Shown: piece by piece, positions 45,957-57,329 of the stretch
How positions within the stretch are numbered: position 1 is the stretch's first letter
How the letters are laid out: each line of letters begins with the position of its first letter
Assembly: GCA_030220185.1 (NCBI GenBank)
Contig: JASPKZ010000423.1
Span: 1,784,001 to 1,848,000 of the forward strand
DNA length: 64,000 nucleotides
Reading direction: 5' to 3'
Source of the DNA: Diploptera punctata
Taxonomy: Eukaryota > Arthropoda > Insecta > Blattodea > Blaberidae
Program-made: the position numbers and the translations under genes
Notes under the pieces: generated by a model
Told to the model about the DNA's origin: nothing
Database searches by the model: none
What the model saw: only the letters and a program-made list of their open reading frames with translations

Positions 45957-46026
45957 CGCCTGGTAGTGTAATGGATATCACGCTGAGGTACAGACTCAGA
46001 GATCCGGGTTCGAATCCCGTCCAGGC
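45957..46026 (+). ncRNA. tRNA-like gene, right
   Basis: Inverted partner of the left unit, followed by atttatttttc. Confidence 0.6.
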
Positions 46027-46260
46027 ATTTATTTTTCTTATCATACCATATATATATTTATATATATATATATCTGTTCTTATATCTTCGTTTTTCTTTT
46101 TATCGGTCCTTTGGTATCCTGCTATTGCTCTCGACATCTTCATTTCAGCAGCCTCTATTTGTTTACTATCTGCCTTTTTTTTAATGTCCAGATCTGAAAC
46201 ACTAAACGTGAAATAATAATGCGTGAACCTCCTTCTCTATGGTGTGTAAACTTACAGGAT

Positions 46261-46538
46261 GTGAGCTACATGATCTTTATAGGATACCAGATATAATAAA
46301 AACATTTAAGTGTTGTAGAATGCGATGGGTAGGACATATGACATGAATGGAGAATGAAAGAGTGACATGGGAACTCCTTATAGGACAACAAGAAGGAAGG
46401 GCCCGATTGGTAGGACAAGAGTACATTAACCATGGACAAAGGGAGGTGTTTTTAAAACATTAGCTCAGGGTTGGGATATGCGGAGAGCTTATGTCCACGA
46501 GTCATGAACTATCGAAGGCATTGGGTTAGTTAGTTATA
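46261..46538 (+). mobile_element. LINE family A fragment
   Basis: Starts gtgagctacatgatcttt and ends ggcattgggttagttagtta. Internally deleted. Confidence 0.7.
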
Positions 46539-46639
46539 TGCATACATGTAAGCCTAGTCTGGTCAAAAAATATATATTTCTAATACATTTTAAAAATGCA
46601 TTGCTTTGGTCTACAGATATTTTTTGTTCATAAATTTAA

Positions 46640-46812
46640 GAAGGATATTAGATGTAAAATTGGTATCTGATAAGTCAGCCGTCCTTAACTAAATTGTTAA
46701 ACTTCATTATATAGTTTAAGTATGGTACTAATGGAACTACTTATTGAAGTTTAATAATTTAGTTGAGGACGACTGACTTACCAGGTACCAATTTTATATC
46801 TAATATCCTATT
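46640..46812. repeat. foldback element, about 65-bp arms
   Basis: Arms 46643-46707 and 46745-46810 are inverted copies (aggatattagatgtaaaatt / aattttatatctaatatcct). No coding. Confidence 0.8.
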
Positions 46813-47041
46813 GCATAACCTCAACGGTGCGGTGCTTTAATATAACTTTAAAAGTGTTAAATTCAGGAAGGCTGTCATTAATCCATTGTTGGCTAGTGAA
46901 CATTATTGTGACAGCGAATTGTTTTAACAATTTATGAAAATAACTTTTCTATAATTAATTTTGTATTTCATGTTGTTTGACATGTTCTGTGCCTGATTAG
47001 TTTCTGAATATAAATTGTATCTATACAATTATTTTCATTTT

Positions 47042-47337
47042 TGTAGGAAACCAGATATAATAATAACAAGAGTTAAGTCACGTAGACTGCGATGGGCAGG
47101 TCACGTGGCATGAATGAGGAATGAAAACGTTTATGGAAACTCTTTATAGCAAAACCAGAAGCCCAGAAGGTATGACAAGAATGAAGTGGGAGAATAATAT
47201 TAACCAAGAACTGAGGAAGTAGATTATACAGGGGATGATTGAGAAACATTACTACAGGATAGGGATGTATGGAGAGCTTTTGTCCGCACGACCATGAACT
47301 TACGGGTTCGATACAGCCTGTGAGTGAGTTAGTTACT
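47042..47337 (+). mobile_element. LINE family A fragment
   Basis: Runs gtaggaaaccagatataata to gtgagtgagttagttac with frame breaks. Confidence 0.75.
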
Positions 47338-47425
47338 AGTCTGTACAATATATGTTGATTTACTGATAAAATATAAAATATACAAGACACAAATGTGAAA
47401 TTAAAACTACTATTGACATAAATGT

Positions 47426-47738
47426 GGTAGCGTGCTGCCTTGTCACGCAGCGGGCCCGGGTTTAATCCCCGGTCGGGGCAGTATTTCTGAGTGAGGTTTT
47501 TATACGGGTTTTTCCTCGCTTGTAAGACAAATGTCAGGAAAACTTTAAGCCCCAAAAGGTCCCCAAAATCATATGGCCATCATCATCATCATTATCATCA
47601 TCATCATCCTTCACCGGTGTGGAAAGCAACGGGAAGCTAACACACCTGCAATTCCCTAGTAAAGCTGCAAGCATAGCATGAAAATGCTATGATTGCAGTG
47701 AAGGACCTGCCTTCGGGCAGAATTACTATGGATGGATT
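47426..47738 (+). mobile_element. SINE family A copy, head truncated
   Basis: Begins in the A-box region (gtggtagcgtgctgccttgt). B box, body and the 3' end gaaggacctgccttcgggc with hairpin are present. Confidence 0.85.
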
Positions 47739-48481
47739 GACAAAAATAATTTAATTGTGGAAAAACGAAGTATGTAACAATTAATTGTATAAGCGTGACT
47801 TAGAAATGTCAAGAGACAACCCTTGATATATTGAGCAAGGGAGTTCCAGGAGCGGGCAGAAGCTGCTGTGAAAGAGAAAGAATAAGAAGAGGTGCTGTGG
47901 AGAGTGCAGTCACCTAGTGTCAAAATTTTACTGAGAAGATAAACTATTCAATAAATAATGGATTTCAGGTGGAAGAATTCAACTACAGTGATATAACCCA
48001 AACGATTGTTGAAGAATAAGAACATTTGAGTGTATTTTCTGTTATTGATGATATTGTTCATTCATGCCAGTAATGGAGCAACTGTGTTATTCATGAAACA
48101 CATCATACCTAGGCATGAAACAATATCTCAAAAACTTTTCAAATAACGCCGCTGTAAGTCTAGTCTAAAATTTATAAATTCAATTGTTGAGGTAAATGCC
48201 ATTATGGTATTGCTTTCTACCTTCTTGTGGGCTTTTACCTGATGAATTTCAAACACAGTTTCCCTACCATATCCATCTGCCTGACACTTTTTTTATGTAT
48301 TACATTTCTCTGTGTGAAATAAATACATTACACCTGGGCAGAGAGATAAGTGTAGTTTTTATCTCTTTCCCCTTTAGCATTTACTTAATTGTTCCTATAA
48401 TAGGGAGTGCCATAAAATTAGGGGTTAGAATAATTTTAAAGTTAATAATATATATATATATATATATATTGTTTTAATAAG

Positions 48482-48570
48482 TCCGCCTTGCTAGCACAGG
48501 TGGTAGCATACTGCTTCCTGTCTAGTAGGTCCGGGTTTGATAACTGGAGGGATTGAACACTATAATTCTT
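48482..48570 (+). mobile_element. tRNA-like SINE head fragment
   Basis: A-box-like ggtggtagcatact and B-box-like gtccgggtttgataac, following a (TA)n run at 48447-48470. Family unclear. Confidence 0.4.
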
Positions 48571-48584
48571 AAGTTAATTAAAAT

Positions 48585-49506
48585 TAAACTAGAGTTCTTA
48601 GGAACATCTTCGAGCCAAATAGGGATGAATAGACAGGTGAATTGAGAAGACTACGTAAAAGTGAGCTATATTATCGTCGTACGAAACCAAATATAATTAT
48701 GTCTCTTATACTGAGATGGGATTCTGTAAATGCGTGCTATTATGCATTGCAGAGACTCTTGATGTCCCAACTCCTTTCAAAAAACGTTAAACTGAAAATA
48801 TATAAAACTATTATTCTACTAGTTATATTATATGGATGCGAAACATGGACTCTTACTTTAAGGGAGGAAATGAGATTACAAGTATTTGAGAATAAAGAAC
48901 GTAGGAAAATTTTTGGACCAAAGAGAGACGAACAAACAGGTGAATGGAGAAGACTACATAACAATGAACTACATGGTCTTTATAGGAAGCCAGATATAAT
49001 AAGAACAGTTAAGTCTCGTAGACTGCGATGGGCAGGACATGTTGCACGTATAGGGAATGAAAGACTTGCCATGGAAGCTTCTTGAAGGAAAGCCAGAGGG
49101 AAAACGCCCAGTTGGTAGACCAAGAATGAGGTGGGAGAATAACATTAACTATGATTTGAGGGAAGTAGATTATACAGGAAATAATTGGAAAGCATTAGCT
49201 CAGGATAGCTTATGTCCGCGCGGCCATGAACCTACGGGTTCGATAGTGCTGGTGAGTAAGTAAGACTGAGATGGGCAGGACATGTGGCACGAATCGAGAA
49301 TTAAAGAAGTGCATGGAAACTATTTGTAGGAAAACCAGAGATAAATCGCCCAGTTGGTAGACCAAGAATGAGGTGAGAGAATATCATTAACCATAATTAC
49401 ACAGGATTTGATTGTAAAATTTTAGTTTAAGGTAGGAATAAAAGGAGAGCTTATGTCCGCTCGGCCATGAAACTACGGGTTTGATAGTGCCAATGAGTTA
49501 GTTGGT
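48585..49506 (+). mobile_element. three LINE family A pieces in tandem
   Basis: Piece 1 (48585-48717) covers the FENK to RRLRW region, then the sequence jumps back upstream: piece 2 (48718-49262) runs from NACYYALQRLL through VILYGCETWTLT and SRRLRWAGHVARIGNE to the family end, with the frame shift near 49070. Piece 3 (49263-49506) restarts at gactgagatgggcaggacat and again reaches the family end. Open frames 48642-49085 and 49057-49263 belong to pieces 1-2. Confidence 0.8.
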
Positions 49507-49585
49507 TTAATTTAATTGTACAATGTTTAAGCTCAGGGCTACAAATTTTAATCGACAAATTATGCACCAAATTCCAGCATTAAAT

Positions 49586-50174
49586 TGACTATTTAACTCA
49601 TGTCGCAAATGGTAGTCAATGACCAATCACGTTTCAATGAATTCTGTTTTACACTAATGACAGTCGTGTTTCACCTCGCTCTTTATCGATTTCTCTTTAT
49701 CAGCTCCTGCTTTTGTGATAAAGAGAGCTCCTCCTTTTTTAATATTCTGAACAGGTTAGACCATTATTTTTCTCCAACAAATACATTGAATATAGCAAAT
49801 AATGAATAGATTCAGTGATTTTACTGAGTTGTATATTCAAAATATAAATGATTAACCTATAATGTTGAATATAATAGTTTGATGTGTTTAATTATTTCTC
49901 CACTAGAGTGCATTCTTAAAATATTGCGATCCTATTTGGCAATAAATAATATGATCGAGTGGCAGTGAATATACATAACCTCACATTTCTAATTTGTTTT
50001 CAAACATCGCCGTTTACATTAACTATATAAATATTTTAAAACACCGGTAACTGTATTCAAATAATTATATTTTAGTAAAGAGCTTAATTTTATTCGTTAA
50101 ATAGTCCTAACAAATGCCACTCTTGATTTCCAAATTCTCTAGATAAATTGGAAATCACTCGTGGCATTACTTAT
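49586..50174 (-). repeat. repeat U2 copy 2
   Basis: Reverse complement of 4739-5352. The terminal hairpin is shortened: one arm of the gtgaatttatc part is lost, leaving ctagataaattggaaatcac. Confidence 0.75.
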
Positions 50175-50561
50175 GAAAATCTGCTGCAGTATATATATTG
50201 AGAAGACATATGCTACTCTTGCTAGCGATTCATCCCTTTAATGGAAACATTAAGCCTGTGGCCACCTTGGTATTTTTTTTCGACAGGAATACACTACGTG
50301 CCGGCTTCTATCTCTTCATCATTCCCCCCTCATACAGCACACTTTACATTTCACAAACAATTAAACATACACTCACACTGTACTCCTCTCTCTACTCATT
50401 ATAGTGTTAGTACTATATTAACACCATCTATCCGCCCCAGCGCGGATCTTGTAGCACAACAAGTGCAGTGGGTGGCATTAGAACTAACACACATATATGT
50501 TTTAGGATCTGTTTACCATCATAATGGGCATGTATTAATTGTTTATTTTATTTCTTCTTAA

Positions 50562-50562
<1 letters not shown>

Positions 50563-50616
<54 letters not shown>
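50563..50616. repeat. (ATT)n microsatellite
   Basis: Abuts the 5' side of the following LINE. Confidence 0.9.
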
Positions 50617-50620
<4 letters not shown>

Positions 50621-50629
50621 AATGGACCT

Positions 50630-52035
50630 CCTCCATTGGATCCCACCATTTATTTAAACGACTGAGAAAATTATTTACACATTTTATGAATGGTGAAGAA
50701 GTTCCACAAGAATGGAAACTAGGATACATTTCGACAATCCATAAAAAAGGAAAAAAAGATCAATGTGAAAATTATAGAGGTATAACAGTAACAAGTATTA
50801 TGAGTAGACTGTATGGACGTATACTAAAATATTATGTGGAAAAAAAACCATAGTGATATGGAATTAGAGAAACAGTCAGGATTTAGAGTACATCGTTCCA
50901 CAACCGACAATTTATTTTACATTACTCAGGTAATAGAAAAGAAAATGCAATATGGACAATCTTTGCACCTACTATTTGTAGATCTTGAGAAAGCATACGG
51001 CAATGTCCCTATAGAGAAACTATGGATTGCTTTAAGACGTATGGGAATTCTGACTATAATAATTAAAGCTATACAAAATTTATATGACAATTGCACATCT
51101 GAAATTAAAATTGCCACATGATTTTACGATAAATAAAGATCATCGTCAAGGTCGTTGTCTATCACCGACTGTGTTTAAATTACATGTACATGAAATATTA
51201 AAGAATTGGAGGAGAAAATGTTCAAGCTTGGGAATTCCTATTTCAAACAACAAAACTTTATACAACTTACATTTTGCAGATGATAAATTGTTAATTGCAC
51301 AAGATTATGAAGATTTAGAATATATAACTAGAAAATTAATAAAAGAATACGAAAAATGGGGATTAATTTTGAACATGAAAAAAAAAATATTTATCAATTG
51401 GTGAACTAGAACAAAATATAATTTTGGAGTCTGGAGAAACAATAAAATTTTGTAGTGAGAGTATCATATCTTTAGAAATAAAAATAAATAAAAATGGGAG
51501 TTATGAAGATGATATAAGAAATAGAAATAATAAAGGAAAATTTGCAGTTGCATGCCTCAATGGAATATTGTGGGATAAAAATAAAAATAATAAAAATAAA
51601 ATGAATATAAATCATACAATTGTCAAAAGCATCATTACTTATGGAGCAGAACTTTGGCCATTAACAACAAAAAACAAATAGGTATATTTTGGCAACGGAA
51701 ATGGATTTTATACGAAGTTCAGCAAGAATTTCAAGAAGAGAAAAAATAGAAACTCTGTTATAAGGGAGAAAATGAAGATTGAAGACACTATTTTAGATTA
51801 TATTAAAACTCAGCAATTAAGATGGTACGGACATGTCCAGCGAATGGAAGAGGATCGGCTACCAAAATCTGTTTTGGAATGAAAACCTGAGGGAAGACGA
51901 GGCAGAGGAAGACCTAAAACCTCCTGGAGTCAGGGAATATGTTTATACATGAAGGAGAAATGTCTACAACCAGGAGATTGGATGGACCGACAAAATTGGC
52001 TATTGGGAATTGGACGTCACAGACATTAATCAACC
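50630..52035 (+). mobile_element. LINE family C, most complete RT domain
   Basis: RT motifs in order: EVPQEWKLGYISTIHKKGKK, NYRGITVTS (50700-50800), QSGFRVHRSTTDN, LLFVDLEKAYGNVP (catalytic Asp of box A), HRQGRCLSPTVFKL, LHFADDKLLIAQDYED (catalytic box C), then ITYGAELWPLT, LRWYGHVQRMEEDRLPK and GRGRPKTSW. At least four frame changes (one at an A8 run near 50842, one near 51390) and several stops make it a pseudogene. Confidence 0.85.
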
Positions 52036-52044
52036 GATTATCTA

Positions 52045-52228
52045 TCCATTAGCTAATGGAAGAAGTGGAAGAGACAGACCTAGTGAACGTTGGATAAATG
52101 TAGTGAGGAGAAGTATGGAAGCTAGAGATTTGAGTGAAGAAGATGTTTTAGACAGGAACCTCTCGCGACATATCATTTTGGGTTGAAGGAGAAACACTGT
52201 ATTGTGGAATATTTCTAATAAAAAAATG
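52045..52228 (+). mobile_element. LINE C-terminal fragment
   Basis: Encodes GRSGRDRPSERWINVVRRSM then EEDVLDRNLSRHI, the end of another LINE ORF2, followed by (ATT)n at 52229-52295. Confidence 0.6.
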
Positions 52229-52240
52229 AAATTATTATTA

Positions 52241-52295
<55 letters not shown>

Positions 52296-52296
<1 letters not shown>

Positions 52297-52565
52297 GGCA
52301 GACGTTGTAGCATAATTGATCAACACAATACACTGCAAGCCGTAAAATCGAGAGTTCGGTTCCCTGAATCTAGTGAAACCATTACGGTAGCTTCGACTTA
52401 AATTTTCACGGAAATCAGCATCTGAGTATCTACTAGGGGTTAAAGCGGCTGTGGCGTAGGACTGAAAACCCGGCTGACAACTCTAGCCTATTGTCTAGAA
52501 AATTCGAAGCATTAACCTCCTATTCTAAGAGCTTCCTAAGGCCTGTAGTGGATCATTTTATCTTT
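52296..52565 (+). mobile_element. SINE family D copy
   Basis: Head with gagagttcggttccctgaat as B-box region, body aaaacccggctgacaactct, end gtagtggatcattttatctt. Starts exactly where the ATT array ends. Confidence 0.75.
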
Positions 52566-52584
52566 TACCACTGTTATTATTCAC

Positions 52585-53278
52585 TAGTCCAGAGAGATAC
52601 CAGAGTACGGTTATACAAAACCTTAGCAAGACCTACACTTTGCTACGACAGTGAGGCATGGACTTTGAGGAAAGGAGAAGAGAGCAGGATAACTTTAGTG
52701 AAATGAGATTCATGAGGTATACAGCAGGATATACCAAATGGATTCAGAAACACAATGACGATATTTTGAAGGAACTACGTTTGGAACCGGTCATTTAGTA
52801 CATGTCCACCGCTGTGGTCTCGAGGTAGCGTGCTGCCCTGTCACGCAGCGGGCCCGGGTTCGATTCCCGGTCGGGACTGGCTCCTGGGTGAGGTTTTTTC
52901 GGGGTTTTTCCTCACCTGTGAGACAAATGTTCAGGAAGCTTAGTGTCCAACGGTCCCCGAAAATCATCCAGTCATCACCATCATCCTTATCATTATCATG
53001 ATCATCCTTCACCGGTGTGGAAAGCAACCGGAAGCTACCACACTTATAATTCCCTAGTAAAGCTGCAAAGCATAGCATTCAAGTGCTACGATTACAGTGA
53101 AAGACCTGCCCTCGGGCAGAATTACTATGGATGGATGGATTTAGTACATACATAGATACCAGAACAACTGAATGAATCATTTGCGACGAATGAGTTCAGA
53201 TAAAGTTCCCAAGGCTATGTTCGTTATTGTCCAACAAGGAAGAGATCTCTGGGCCGTCCAAGGAAACGCTGGATACAA
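52585..53278 (+). mobile_element. LINE family B copy interrupted by SINE A
   Basis: VQRDTRVRLYKTLARPTLCY, SEAWTLRKGEES and ELRLEPVI lie at 52585-52803. Coding resumes at 53140 (RTTE-like, DKVPKAMFVIVQQGRD, GRPRKRWIQNL) after the SINE. Frameshifts are present. Confidence 0.75.
52804..53139 (+). mobile_element. SINE family A with target duplication
   Basis: Full element from gtccaccgctgtggtctcg to the hairpin CTGCCC/GGGCAG and (ATGG)n. tttagtacat flanks it at 52794-52803 and 53140-53149, so both ends are fixed and insertion by target-primed reverse transcription is likely. Confidence 0.9.
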
Positions 53279-53286
53279 AATTTATC

Positions 53287-53964
53287 ATAAGTAATGCCAC
53301 GAGTGATTTCCAAATTATCGATAAATTCACGACTCACGAAGTGAGGAGTGAATTTATCTAGAGAATTTGGAAATCAAGAGTGGCATTTGTTAGGACTATT
53401 TAACGAATAAAATAAAGCTGTTTACTCACAAATCATTATTTAACTACAGTTATTTAAAAATATTTTTATATTTAAAGTAAACGGTGATGTTTGAAAACTA
53501 ATGAGAAACGATAGGTAGCCTACGCTTCTACTGCTTCTTTTGTTTATCACTGCAACCAGATCATACTATTTATTGCCAAAGGAACGCAATATTGTAAGAA
53601 TGCTCTCTAGTGGGAGAAAAAATGAAACACATCAATCTGTATATTAATTCATTTTTGATGTCGTATACATTTAAGAAAGTGCAAACAGTGGTTTCTTTTT
53701 TTGGTGGTATAATCAATTGCTACAAATGTTGACATGTAAGCACTATTATATACAATCTGGTAGCCGTATTTGTTATAGGCTCAGTCACTGCAAAATAACG
53801 GTCAGACCTGTTCAGAATATTAAAAAGGAGGAGCTTTGCTTAATATATGATAATCCTAACGTTGATAATTATTTCGTAAACACGTCTCTGATTGGTTGTA
53901 ATACAGAAATCATTGAAACGTGATTGGTCATTGACTCCCATTTGGGGCATGAGTTAAATAGTCA
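53287..53964 (+). repeat. repeat U2 copy 3
   Basis: Same ends as copy 1; the hairpin loop has an extra cacgactcacgaag duplication and the body is 60 bp longer. Confidence 0.75.
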
Positions 53965-54069
53965 ACGAGATCGTAACAGGCCTATAGGACTGAAGAAGAT
54001 CATTGTTATTATTGTTATTATTATTATTATTATTATAATTATTATTATTATTATTATTATTAATATTAG

Positions 54070-54715
54070 TGTCCAGCGCTGTGGTGTCGGGGTAGCGTCG
54101 CTGCCTTGTATCCAGCGGACCCGAATTCGATCCCCGGTCGAGACAAATATCCTAAGTTCTGGTTTTTACGAAGTTTCTCCTCACCTATAAGACAAATGTC
54201 CGAAAACGTTAACCCCCAATCAGTCCCCAAAAATCATATTGCCATCATAATTATCATCTTCATATTCGCAGACAAAAAATAGCAAATATATTAGGAATGA
54301 GCTAAATATATTGATATTAACAGACAGAACCAAACAATACAAACATAATAGGTTCGACCACATTAAGGATGGATCAAGAAAGTATAACATAACATTTATT
54401 CACGTATAAGCCAGAGAGATATAGATGTGTGAGAGTAGGCCAAGAGTAGGCCTATGATGGGGAGATCAATTTTCTGCATGAGACGGGAATCAACCTTTTT
54501 TTCAGTTCTATCCACGAAGAAGAAGAAGAAAAAAAGAAGAAGAAGATGATGGTGATTATGATTATATTCGCCATGTTTAGTATGAATATGTGTGTGGATG
54601 GTGATTTTCATCTTAATTTAGTGTTGTCTCGGAGCAGGCCCTGACATTGAGCTGATCACTCTTTCGGGGAGGCTTTCATGTCCTTATGTGCTCAAAAAAC
54701 ATATGTGTCTGATAA
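54070..54715 (+). mobile_element. SINE family A, type 2 long body
   Basis: Head gtccagcgctgtggtgtcgg, B box aattcgatccccggtcg, usual A body to 54260, then a different 3' body: tgttgtctcggagcaggccc, gagctgatcact, tgtccttatgtgct. A (GAA)n-like run lies at 54520-54555. (ATT)n at 54000-54062 precedes it. Confidence 0.7.
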
Positions 54716-54779
54716 CAATTAAAAGCAAGTAGAAGGAATATTATTATTATTTTTTTATTAATATACAGAATTTTAATGT

Positions 54780-55741
54780 TTACATATCTTTCTGTGTCTA
54801 AAGTTTTATTTTTCTTCTCCACTCATCTCTCTTCATCCAATCCATGTCCTCCAGTTCTCTTGCTCTCATTCCAGTTCTTATTTCCTGCATCCACGAGTTT
54901 CGAGGTCTTCCTCTCCTCCTTCTTCCAGGTGGGCACCATTCCAATGTTTTCCTGGGTAATCTTTCTTCTTGCATTCGTCGTACGTGCCCATACCAATTTA
55001 ATTGCTTATACCTTATATAATCTACTATTGAATAACCAGTACTCGTTTTTTCTCTTATGACAGTATTTCTTATTTAGTCTAATTTTGAAGATCTTGCTGC
55101 TCTCTTCAAGAAATCCATTTCCATCGACATAAGTTTTTGTTCTAAGTTTTTGTTGAATTTCGAAACTTCAGCTCCATATGTGACAGTACTTCTCACTATT
55201 GAATTATATATTTGTAACTTATTTTTCCTGGTTATATGTCTGTTCCATAACACTCCATTCATCATTGCTTTTATTGCTCTACCTTTATTTATTCTGTTCT
55301 TAATATCACTTTCTTGTTTATCCTCTTTATCTAATTTTACTGCCAGATACTCAAATTCTTCACATCCTCTAATATACCCCTTTTCATCTTCTAATATCAA
55401 ATCTTGGGTTTCGGCTCCACATCCCATATAAAATGTTTTTTTTAAATGTATTTTCAAACCCCAGTTATCGTATTCGTCCATAATTTTGTGAACATAAACT
55501 CCATGTCTACATATTCTTTAGCAATTATTATCTGGTCATCCGCAAATAACAGTGTATATATTGTATCTGTTGACCCATCTCCAATTGGTATTGCCATTCC
55601 TGAACATTTTTTGCTCCAGTTTGACAGTGCTTTATGTATAAATATCTTAAATAATGTTGGTGATATGCTATAACCTTGACGAAGATCTTTTGTTACTTCA
55701 ATTTCTTCTGATATATATTTTCCAATTTTAATTTTAGATAC
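54780..55741 (-). mobile_element. LINE family C-like copy, RT to C-terminus
   Basis: Minus strand: KDLRQGYSISPTLFKIFIHK-like start, LFADDQIIIAKEY catalytic box (near 55535), then open frame 55074-55481 with DNWGLKIHLKKTFYMGCG, EFEYLAVKLDKE, VTYGAEV, MDFLKRAARSSKLD, and finally YGHVRRMQE and GRRRRGRPRNSW. The best-kept member of this family. Confidence 0.85.
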
Positions 55742-55771
55742 TGATTATTATTATTATTATTATTATTATTA

Positions 55772-55840
<69 letters not shown>
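55742..55840. repeat. (ATT)n microsatellite
   Basis: Between the 5' side of the minus LINE and a SINE head. Confidence 0.95.
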
Positions 55841-55841
<1 letters not shown>

Positions 55842-56135
55842 TGCGGCTCCGTGGTAACCGGTTAGACGCTCACCTCTCACCGCTGGGTCCCGAGGTCGAG
55901 TCTCGGTCACTCCATGAGGGTTTCGAGGTGGACGAAACGGAGCTTGGGCAGGTTTTTCTCGGGGTTTTCTCCTGTAACAATTTCATTCACCACTGCTCCA
56001 TACTCATCTCATCCATTTCGTTTCATTTCGATCATTTGACTCTGAGATGGTGCGTCAGGCGTGGTCGGCCGGCACCCTTGTCATTCACAGACCTCTATAT
56101 AAAAGGCTTCATCCCATATCATCCCTGAGTTGGAC
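55841..56135 (+). mobile_element. SINE family B copy
   Basis: Head gcggctccgtggtaaccgg, cgaggtcgagtctcggtcac (B box), body gacgaaacggagcttgggca, ggtgcgtcaggcgtggtc, acagacctctatat. End near gttggacacaggttaag. Confidence 0.85.
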
Positions 56136-56151
56136 ACAGGTTAAGAATATT

Positions 56152-56215
56152 TGTTATTATTATTATTATTATTTTATTATTATTATTATTTTATTATTAT
56201 TATTATTATTATTAT

Positions 56216-56271
<56 letters not shown>

Positions 56272-56273
56272 TT
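56152..56273. repeat. (ATT)n(ACT)n microsatellite
   Basis: ATT array that changes into a pure ACT array at about 56218. Confidence 0.95.
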
Positions 56274-56284
56274 AGATATATTAA

Positions 56285-56625
56285 GTGGAAAAGATTACAT
56301 AACAGTAAACTACATGATCTTAATAGGAAATCAGATATAATAAGAATAGTTAAATCTCGCAGACTTATATGGGCAGGATATGTGGCACGAATGGGGAATG
56401 AAAGAGTAGGATGAAAACTTTTTGTAGGAAATCCAGAAGAAAAACACCCAGTTGGTAAACCAAGAATGAGGTGGGAGAATAATATTAACGATGATTGGAG
56501 GGAAGGAGATTATACAAAGATTATTAGAAAACATTAGCTCAGGATAGGTATGTATGGAGACCTTATGTCTGAGCGGCCACGAACCTATGGATTCGATAGT
56601 GCCAGTGAGTTACTTAGTTAGTAAC
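56285..56625 (+). mobile_element. LINE family A fragment
   Basis: Runs RLHNSKLHDLNRKSDIIRIV and SRRLIWAGYVARMGNE to the end cgatagtgccagtgagttac. Confidence 0.8.
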
Positions 56626-57009
56626 TACGTTAAGAAATTTAATGCAAACCAATTACGTTAAGAAAGTGGTTTGAAAGAACAGGAAACATTTGAGAACACA
56701 GGCTATACCAACCTTCTGTAAATAAAAATGGGGTTTAAACTTCTTTTATCACGTCTTTTGATGAATACTTTGTAGACATAGTGGGATGAGTTGTTAGGAA
56801 ACTTACTAAACACTGTTTCCATGACAGGAAATTAAGCTTAAAATGATTTTTACCCACTTGAGTTATTTTAAATGTCGTGGTCTTTGTAACTCAAGTATTT
56901 TTCCATTTCTATCAACAAAGGTGGAGTCAAAGGAACTATTTGTGGCCGGAAAAGAAAAAAAAAATGCATAGGTCAACTCTTAGGTCGACAAGACTTGTAA
57001 AGCCTAATA

Positions 57010-57310
57010 TTTCAGAGTAACAGTGGCAACGTTATTTCTTGGACGCAGCATATCCGGGTTCGTTCCTCAGTCGGGACAATGTTTCTGCGTGAGTTTTTTA
57101 CTGAGTTTTTCCATGCCTGTAAGATACATTACAGGAACTTTTAAGACCGAAATAGTTATTTAACACATCTGGCCATCATAATCATGCATATCATATTCAC
57201 CTTCTTTACTATGAATGTATAAGTGAATAGAATATATTCCTTAAATATTATCAGAGGTCTTGCATTGAGTTTATCATTTTATCCCGTGATGACCTCCATA
57301 CGTGGTCAAA
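57010..57310 (+). mobile_element. SINE family A, type 2, degenerate
   Basis: cagcatatccgggttcgttc, cagtcgggacaatgtttctg, then the type 2 end cagaggtcttgcattgagtt. Confidence 0.6.
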
Positions 57311-57329
57311 AAATTATGTAATCTTCTAA

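Larger units (their letters stand above)
45500..46056. repeat. second locus of the tRNA-like palindromic element
   Basis: A minus tRNA-like unit (45558-45628) with body to 45698, then an abrupt switch to a partial plus unit (45701-45733), its flank and body inverted, and a full plus unit (45957-46026). Outer flanks atggtatgataagaaaaata / tatttttcttatcatacca are mirror images. Confidence 0.85.

Noticed and set aside
52042..52338. Minus-strand frame with a poly-Asn run
   Set aside because: Poly-Asn comes from the ATT array; the remainder is antisense to a LINE C-terminus.
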